Assembly: GCA_910592005.1 (NCBI GenBank)
Contig: CAJVPP010002596.1
Coordinates: 1 to 14,214 of the forward strand
Source of the DNA: Funneliformis mosseae
Taxonomy: Eukaryota > Glomeromycota > Glomeromycetes > Glomerales > Glomeraceae
Length of the DNA: 14,214 nucleotides
Direction of reading: 5' to 3'
Below, in pieces: positions 8,914-14,214 of the stretch; the stretch's first letter is position 1; every line of letters starts with the position of its first letter. The position numbers were made by a program, and so were the translations under genes. The notes below the pieces were generated by a model. It was not told where the DNA came from and did no database searches. It worked only from the letters and a program-made list of their open reading frames with translations.

Positions 8914-11341
8914 TAAATTATTAAATTTTTTTTAACTATTAATGGTATGAATTTTAAATGGTATTTTCATATCGATATGACGGGGATAAATTTTAATTTA
9001 GGGAATCGAATTTAAACTTTAATATGCACTGAATTCAAAGATTTTTTCTTTCATTACATTACATTATGGATAAAATATGATGAATACTCAATTATGAAGT
9101 ATTTATATTATCATTATAGAAATATACAAGATTACCTCTGGGCCAATATGTTCGGCTGGCCAAATTATGCACATGCCTATTCTTCCTCTTGACATATTGC
9201 CCTATGGTAAATCTTCATTAAACTTAAATTGAGGAAGTAGACAGATAATTTCTTTTATTTTACAATAGCATTAGTATTCTTAACGGTTTAATATAATTTT
9301 AGATGTTAGATTGCCAGCGGCATTGATATTTGATTGAATAAATAATTTTAAAACCTAACCTTTATTCTTACCGTTTATTATTATAAACGTAAATAAACAT
9401 TCTCTGTGAAAAAATTATAAAGAGTATAATATATTATCTAACTACAATATATAATTGCTTGTCACATTACAAAACAGAAAAAAATTATTCAGGTGATAAA
9501 AGCAGCATTATTTCTTCTAGGTATTGATTTTGATGGAAATACCCGACATCAATTACGTATCATATCAATAATTGATTTCATAATTACAATTTTGTTGTAA
9601 AGTAGATAGAATATTATTACCATGTTTAAGATTTTATAATGCAATGACAAATAATATTTGCTTTGCGTGTCTACATTAATTGTTTGCAACAAAGAAAGAA
9701 TATTTACAAGGTATAAAATTTTATTCATTATTATTCAACCCAATATCCCATTCAAAATTAATAATTAATTAATCATAACTGTGCACCACTTAGGAAAATA
9801 GACAAAAGCAGTATTCAAATTAAATAAAAAATCATGACATTTTTTGCACTAATAAACTTATGAAAATTTTGACTGCAAATATTTACTGTAGATTTTGTTT
9901 TTAATTTACATCATTAAGTACAGTATCTCCGATTTGAAAACTAATGATGTCATACCCATTGAGAACTTTTTTTTAAAAATAGTACTTTATAGTGTTAAAA
10001 AAAGTATTAAGTATTTCAACTTGAATTCGAGCATAATTCAGTATGTCGAATAATATCATAATGTTAAAGTTCTTAGATAAAGTTCAACGGGTGGGCAACT
10101 GGCGTTAATCGCAAATTGTACTGCGCTTCGTGTGACATGAAAGTAATACAGATCATGTACCGCTTAATATATTTTATCTCCTTTTCATTATTCTTCATTG
10201 TTTATTTAGTTTTTATTATTTTTTTTTGTATCATTTAATATTATAGAAAGGCGTAGTTTTGTTTATTTAAGAATTTATGACCTTGATTCAACTTTGGATT
10301 AGACTTATAAATCTACCATTTACTAATTTACATAAGGTTTTGATAAACACGTGAATTATAATAAATGTTTGTATATCGTAATTTCTCTTAGGTAGAGCCT
10401 TCTAGATAATTATTTATTTGAGTTTATTTGGTTTTTTTTAGCTTGATTTTGAACAATTCCAGCCCTATCACCGGTAATTTTTGTCCATATTTTCGCATAG
10501 TAGGTTACTTTCACTAGTTTCAAAACAGTATTATTATTTGACTTTTTCAAAGAAGAATAAAGATAATTATTTCACGTGAAAAAATTTCGTCACATATTCT
10601 AAAATAAACATACTCTCTTTTTAATATACTTACAACCCTAAGCATAAATTAATCAAATACCTACTAGCAGTTAAGCTGCGGAACATTCCTTGCTGATAAA
10701 ATTTTTATTTAGTTGGTTTGATTTGGATTTTCATAATCTAATATTTGTGTCGACTAATTTGGTAATTTGTTATAATCTTTAAGTGATTTAATTTTAAAAT
10801 TTCTTATCAAATCTAATATATAATTTAGAATTTTTTTTTTTTTAGTTAAAAATTTCGATAATTAAACTATTGTTTAATATTATTTTATTAATAAATAATT
10901 ATATATGCAGTTTGTAACCCACCACTACTTTGTCATTGCGCCTTGATTACTACGCCAAATCTAAAGAAAATTATTTTATCTGAAAGCTGAAGGCATATTT
11001 AATTAATATAAGGTAAGAAGAATTCGTTCTTCATTATTTCGATATAAGCTCATAATAAAGCAGTTACTAAATTACATCATCAGAAATTTCTCTCGATCAT
11101 TATTAAGATTTTTTTATAAATAAGGATCAATTCGTGAATTCTGTAACTTTTTTTGAGAAATTCTTTGGACTGGCAGCTTATATGCTTTGAATCTTTGTCT
11201 TGCTGAAGCTGCTAATCTTTAAAAAATGATTTTAAGAATATTCAGCATTAATTATTTTTCTCAGAAGCAAAATAAACTTGTTTACTGCGATACAAAATTC
11301 GTTCCATGCAAATCATTATTCTATCTTTTTTTCATGGATGA
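8914..11341. other. gene-free intergenic stretch
   Basis: Both strands were read without finding a convincing gene. Short open pieces exist, for example about 35 codons starting near 9496 (GIDFDGNTRHQLR), but with no recognisable family. A bulged stem can be drawn from GGGCCAATATGT (9140-9151) and ACATATTGCCC (9192-9202), with a 40-base loop. TTTCACGTGAAA near 10569-10580 is a 12-bp palindrome. No tRNA or rRNA sequence was recognised. Confidence 0.4.
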
Positions 11342-11494
11342 ATTGCCTTATCTTCTTATGTCCAGCGCTACACCGTTATTCTTAATAGATTAGAAGCTGT
11401 TCATCAGAAGCATCAAATTATCATTGAGATGCTTGCTGACACGTAAGCATTGACGTTGCTCTTGGAAGAGATTTATATATCCACAGGTTGTTAA
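11342..11494 (+). other. short open stretch, possibly decayed coding sequence
   Basis: The plus frame at 11342 gives 34 codons containing SYVQRYTVILNRLEAVHQK and IIIEMLADT. After one TAA (11444-11446) it continues ALTLLLEEIYISTGC to a second TAA at 11492-11494. The composition is protein-like (mixed charged and hydrophobic, helix-prone), unlike the neighbouring AT-rich sequence. I do not recognise a family. On the other strand the same stretch contains ATATATAAAT (11471-11480), so it could instead be a minus-strand promoter remnant. Confidence 0.2.
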
Positions 11495-11530
11495 ATTTCA
11501 TGTGAAACACTCAAAGTCTGTTAGGCATAA

Positions 11531-11548
11531 TTTTTTTTTTTTTTTTTT
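11531..11548 (+). repeat. 18-base T tract
   Basis: There is an uninterrupted run of 18 T between GGCATAA and AGCTAAATTCC. On the minus strand it is an A tract and could be the tail of a retroposed sequence. On the plus strand it could act as a polymerase III stop or a nucleosome-excluding tract. None of these can be chosen from this sequence alone. Confidence 0.5.
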
Positions 11549-11680
11549 AGCTAAATTCCTTGCCGTGATCTTTTTAGGGCGAGGCGGTTTCTTTATTTAC
11601 GATCTTAATTTTCATAAAATAGTCCAATAATATTATTCGTTAATTTCTTGGTAATGGTATATAATGTAAATAACTTCTAA

Positions 11681-11794
11681 TCTAAGGACCGAGGACCTCA
11701 AGGACTGGTTCCATTAACGAGTTTCGATTACGATGCCTGTCGAAACCTCTGGGTATTTCCCGGCAACCTTAGACGAAACCGTACAATCGGATGA
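11681..11794 (+). other. GC-richer patch with a 37-codon open frame
   Basis: About half the bases between 11686 and 11790 are G or C, against roughly a quarter in the surroundings. The plus frame starting after TAA at 11678 is open through SKDRGPQGLVPLTSFDYDAC and RNLWVFPGNLRRNRTIG, ending at TGA 11792-11794. It has no ATG start. The first part has imperfect GGACC repeats. It may be a relic exon or transposon piece, or a conserved non-coding patch in the 3' flank of the minus-strand BTB gene. I do not recognise the protein. Confidence 0.25.
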
Positions 11795-11941
11795 TCAATA
11801 AATTTAAAATTCCAGAAATTAATATCATTTGAAGTTAAAGTAGTTAATTTTACTACCAAATATGAAAATATTTATTATGAGAAATCAAGACTTTGACGGA
11901 AAAACATTTTGAAAAATTATTTAATTTACAAAAGTGTTTGA

Positions 11942-11947
11942 TTTATT
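11942..11947 (-). terminator. possible polyadenylation signal of the BTB-BACK gene
   Basis: On the minus strand an AATAAA lies about 155 bases past the stop codon at 12103. A second AATAAA lies at 11871-11876. Such words are frequent in AT-rich DNA, so the assignment is tentative. Confidence 0.3.
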
Positions 11948-12102
11948 TAACGAAAACTATAAATATAAGATTTTTATCAATCTATTATAAGAGTTTACAG
12001 AAATACAATAGTCGCTTTGTTCTATAAGTCCTCGATATCTATTTCCTATAGTTAGTATCATATTTTAGTTTTAGCTCTCCATAGCACATATATTCAACAA
12101 AT

Positions 12103-13147
12103 TTATCTATCCATCTCTAACTCCAGAACAAGTAAGTCGTAATTATACATAGAAAAATCGGTACTTTTGATCTTCTTGCAAAGTTGACTAAGCTTTATTA
12201 GCTCGGTTAGTACAAAACCTCGTTTAGATTGTTGAGAGTGAGAATAGGTTTTAAAAGATTTAAAAGAATAATACTCGAGAATTTCAATATAACGATCTTT
12301 ATCAAAAATTTTCTTAAATGGTTTAATCTTCTGATGAAAGTCTGACGGATTCATAGCTTTAAAGTTGATATGAGAAATAAAAGGTTGTATTAAATTCCCA
12401 AATGTGGAAATATTATCGGCGGACCAGGTAGTAGCGTCAGATGGTAGTAATCCATTGGATTGAGCAACACTCCATTCAATGAGTTTGTCCCAAACTTCAA
12501 TGGTTTCTAAAGAATGTGTATCCTTAATAAGTAGGTCAAGTAGAATGTCATGTTTAATGGTTGTAAAATCATCCGCTTTAAAAATCAATGAAGGATCTTG
12601 TTGAAAAGTGTTTTCGTAAAATTGTGTTAATTTTTTAAAATGATTGTGTTGAAATACAACATTTTGAACGAGAACAAAATTTTGTATCAATGATATTTTA
12701 TCTTGTAGTAGATGATCTTCGACGTAATCGCATAATTCGGTTAAACATAATTCATAAGCACCGATTAAGATCGTAATATTTGTTCTAGTATCTTTAGATG
12801 CAAGGTCAATTAAACCGCAATATATGTACCTGTTTATAAAATTGAAGTCGTTAGTTCATAGAATGTTAAATAAAGTATGTTAAAGCTTCTTACTTGATGA
12901 GTATTTCATAAATTTTAACGGAAATACCAGGGCATTGAAGTTTAATAATGTTATTCTTGGTTTTGATACGATTACCGGTTAATAAGGTACGAAAATATTT
13001 TGAACGAAGTTTTAAGATGCAAGAATGTAGGTATAACATTTTGGGATTTGATTCCTCTCCGACCAATATTTCAACATCTGAAAATTCTCCAGTTTCAAGT
13101 AAATCATTATATTCCTTGGAAATTATTTTTAACAAATCGTTAGACAT
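12103..13147 (-). CDS. BTB-BACK domain protein, two exons (12894-13147, 12103-12829)
   Basis: The joined exons give 981 nt, an ATG-initiated protein of 326 residues. Residues 15-120 form a BTB/POZ domain: EFSDVEILVG (21-30), then LYLHSCILKLRSKYF (38-52), then the Y-I-Y-C-G turn (86-90), which is completed only by splicing. Residues 125-260 form a BACK domain, with SLIFKADDFTTI (165-176), ETIEVWDKLIEWSVAQS (193-209) and NPSDFHQKIKPFKKIF (245-260). Such proteins usually act as substrate adaptors for cullin-3 ubiquitin ligases; that role is known for the family and not shown here. Many fungal relatives of this type end in a TLDc domain. Here the last 55 residues (from YYSFKSFKTY) do not resemble it and end at TAA 12103. 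The ATG at 13147 is chosen because the short lead before the BTB fits the family; an upstream in-frame TTG is not needed. The two exons stay open throughout, so the gene looks intact. Confidence 0.85.
12830..12893 (-). other. 64-nt spliceosomal intron of the BTB-BACK gene
   Basis: On the minus strand the intron begins GTAAGAAGC and ends TTTATAAACAG, with a branch-type ACTAAC about 22 bases before the end. It interrupts the codon for Lys85 after its second base. Removing it joins EILIK directly to YIYCGLIDL, restoring the usual BTB sequence. Without splicing the frame stops at the TAA of the donor site (12890-12892). Confidence 0.85.
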
Positions 13148-14214
13148 TTTCAAATTTTAAAAAATTTTGGTAAAGGATCGATCGAATATGCAATAATTTA
13201 TTATGATGTCTTTGACCATTCATCGCTAATTTCGGAAGAAGTTGACTTAATAATTTAATATCTGAACAATTGCTTATCATATGATTATTGATGTTTTCAG
13301 AAATGAATGAACAAATTTTAAATTTAAAGGTTACACGAAATTTTGAACACGAATTTTGGTTTACTCACATTTAGTAATGATGAGCTTTTGGAATTTTCTT
13401 TTTTAAAAAAAAAGTTAAAGGAATTATATTCTTGCCAAACAACTTTGGCGAAACAAGGTATAATTCATGAATAAAATTTAGCAAATAATAGGAGGATAAT
13501 ATTTCATTATGAAATAAATGTTAGTAAATTTAATCGACTAGGTAAAAAGAATACGCAATAGACGACTAATACTATTTAAGTCTAATTACTTTAATTTTAC
13601 ACGATTTATAATTATCTTATAAACTTTGAGTAATATAGTATGTTTGTGTCGATTTATATTAAAATTCTTGCAATTGTTTTGTATTTTTGCATATTTAAAG
13701 CACGTGATGCGATTAACTTGTTTATTTGGTAATTGTTTGCTAAATTATAATTTATGAAATAGATAATAGTTTATGGAAAATTATTATTTAATCGTACTCG
13801 TTGTATTTCGTATTCCATTTATAAAATTTATTTGCAATGATATTACAAATCGGCTATGCTTTTTTAGTGCTATATATTACATGCAAAATAAAAGCCCGAA
13901 TTGTGAATATGATTAAATTTTTTGGTCACGTGCCTTCTCTTCGTCCAACACAAAAAAAAATACGATGAAAGATTGATAATTTTTCATTGAGATGGAAGAA
14001 CGTCATTTACCCCTCGTTCGATACTGAGAAGGTCAGTGACGTTTCAATTCTTTGCATACTTGATTCTGCAAATATCATGCTTTGAAAAAGAAAATTGAGT
14101 TTGTAAAAACGTTAAAATTTTTTATTAAGAAAAAAAATAGTTTATGATGAAATCAGTCGTGTCATTAATTAGATTATAAAAATGATCGAAACGGTGGTTC
14201 ATTCATTATGACTA
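13148..14214. other. gene-free upstream region of the BTB-BACK gene
   Basis: No coding frame was recognised on either strand. The part next to the ATG is AT-rich without a clear TATA box. CACGTG occurs at 13701-13706 and 13927-13932, and facing CRE-type sites lie at 14000-14042. The sequence ends with ATTATGACTA, where the ATG at 14208 might begin a plus-strand gene beyond the edge; too little is visible to call it. Confidence 0.4.
13927..14042. promoter_or_regulatory. candidate promoter segment with E-box and paired CRE-type sites
   Basis: GGTCACGTGCC at 13925-13935 contains a CACGTG box (13927-13932). ACGTCA at 14000-14005 and TGACGT at 14037-14042 face each other 37 bases apart. CACGTG is bound by bHLH factors and TGACGT by bZIP factors of the CREB/ATF type. 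The cluster is less AT-rich than its surroundings. It may serve a gene to the right of the window, or be a distal part of the BTB gene promoter. Confidence 0.3.

Noticed and set aside
9496..9600. About 35-codon open piece containing GIDFDGNTRHQLR
   Set aside because: It is short, has no ATG in a good position and no recognised family, and the neighbouring frames close at once.
10081..10160. Slightly GC-richer patch considered as an RNA gene
   Set aside because: I could not draw a tRNA cloverleaf or find conserved promoter boxes in it.
13151..13153. TTG as an upstream start for the BTB-BACK protein
   Set aside because: The gene is eukaryotic and spliced, and an ATG two codons further in fits the normal short N-terminus.
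12948..13160. 70-codon open frame on the plus strand
   Set aside because: It is the antisense shadow of the first exon of the BTB-BACK gene.

Overview
The window looks like a gene-poor stretch of a very AT-rich eukaryotic nuclear genome, most likely an arbuscular mycorrhizal fungus of the Rhizophagus type. Three things point there. A spliced BTB-BACK gene has one 64-nt intron with GTAAG...CAG borders. A broken 5' end belongs to the kinase-like family whose N-terminus (TIRRELV... KRVCENC) is greatly expanded in Rhizophagus. Long stretches consist of decayed transposons. The organism call rests on recalled family resemblance; no search was run.

Positions 1-4385 are one large inverted-repeat element without coding capacity. 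Its arms are about 316 bp (left) and 273 bp (right). Inside the left arm lie degenerate subterminal repeats (420-662), then about 39 tandem copies of a 19-bp near-palindrome (663-1653), then about four copies of an 82-bp repeat (1730-2060), then a 64-bp repeat (2344-2620) that is the inverted counterpart of the left subterminal words. An AT-rich filler follows up to the right arm. Copies of the palindrome differ mainly by C-to-T and G-to-A changes at CpG, and the compared part of the arms differs only by transitions. The element therefore looks methylated and decaying.

4386-7998 holds no gene. It includes an extremely AT-rich block (about 5011-6650, GC below roughly one base in ten) and then more ordinary intergenic sequence. 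At 7999-8340 (minus) is the N-terminal part of a kinase-family gene, stopped by a nonsense codon after 69 codons and followed by further in-frame stops. A TATA-like box and an 18-bp perfect palindrome lie upstream of it. At 8649-8913 (plus) is a Tc1/mariner transposase remnant with a shortened catalytic spacing and a frame change.

8914-12102 is mainly non-coding, with two small open patches of uncertain meaning (11342-11494 and 11681-11794). The only gene that looks intact is the BTB-BACK protein gene at 12103-13147 (minus, two exons, 326 residues). It ends in an unusual tail instead of the TLDc domain common in its family. Upstream of it, 13148-14214 is non-coding and carries CACGTG boxes and a facing pair of ACGTCA/TGACGT sites near the right edge, possibly a promoter for a gene beyond the window.

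I did not find a convincing new multi-gene system. The most unusual object is the 4.4-kb inverted-repeat element with its array of hairpin-forming units.
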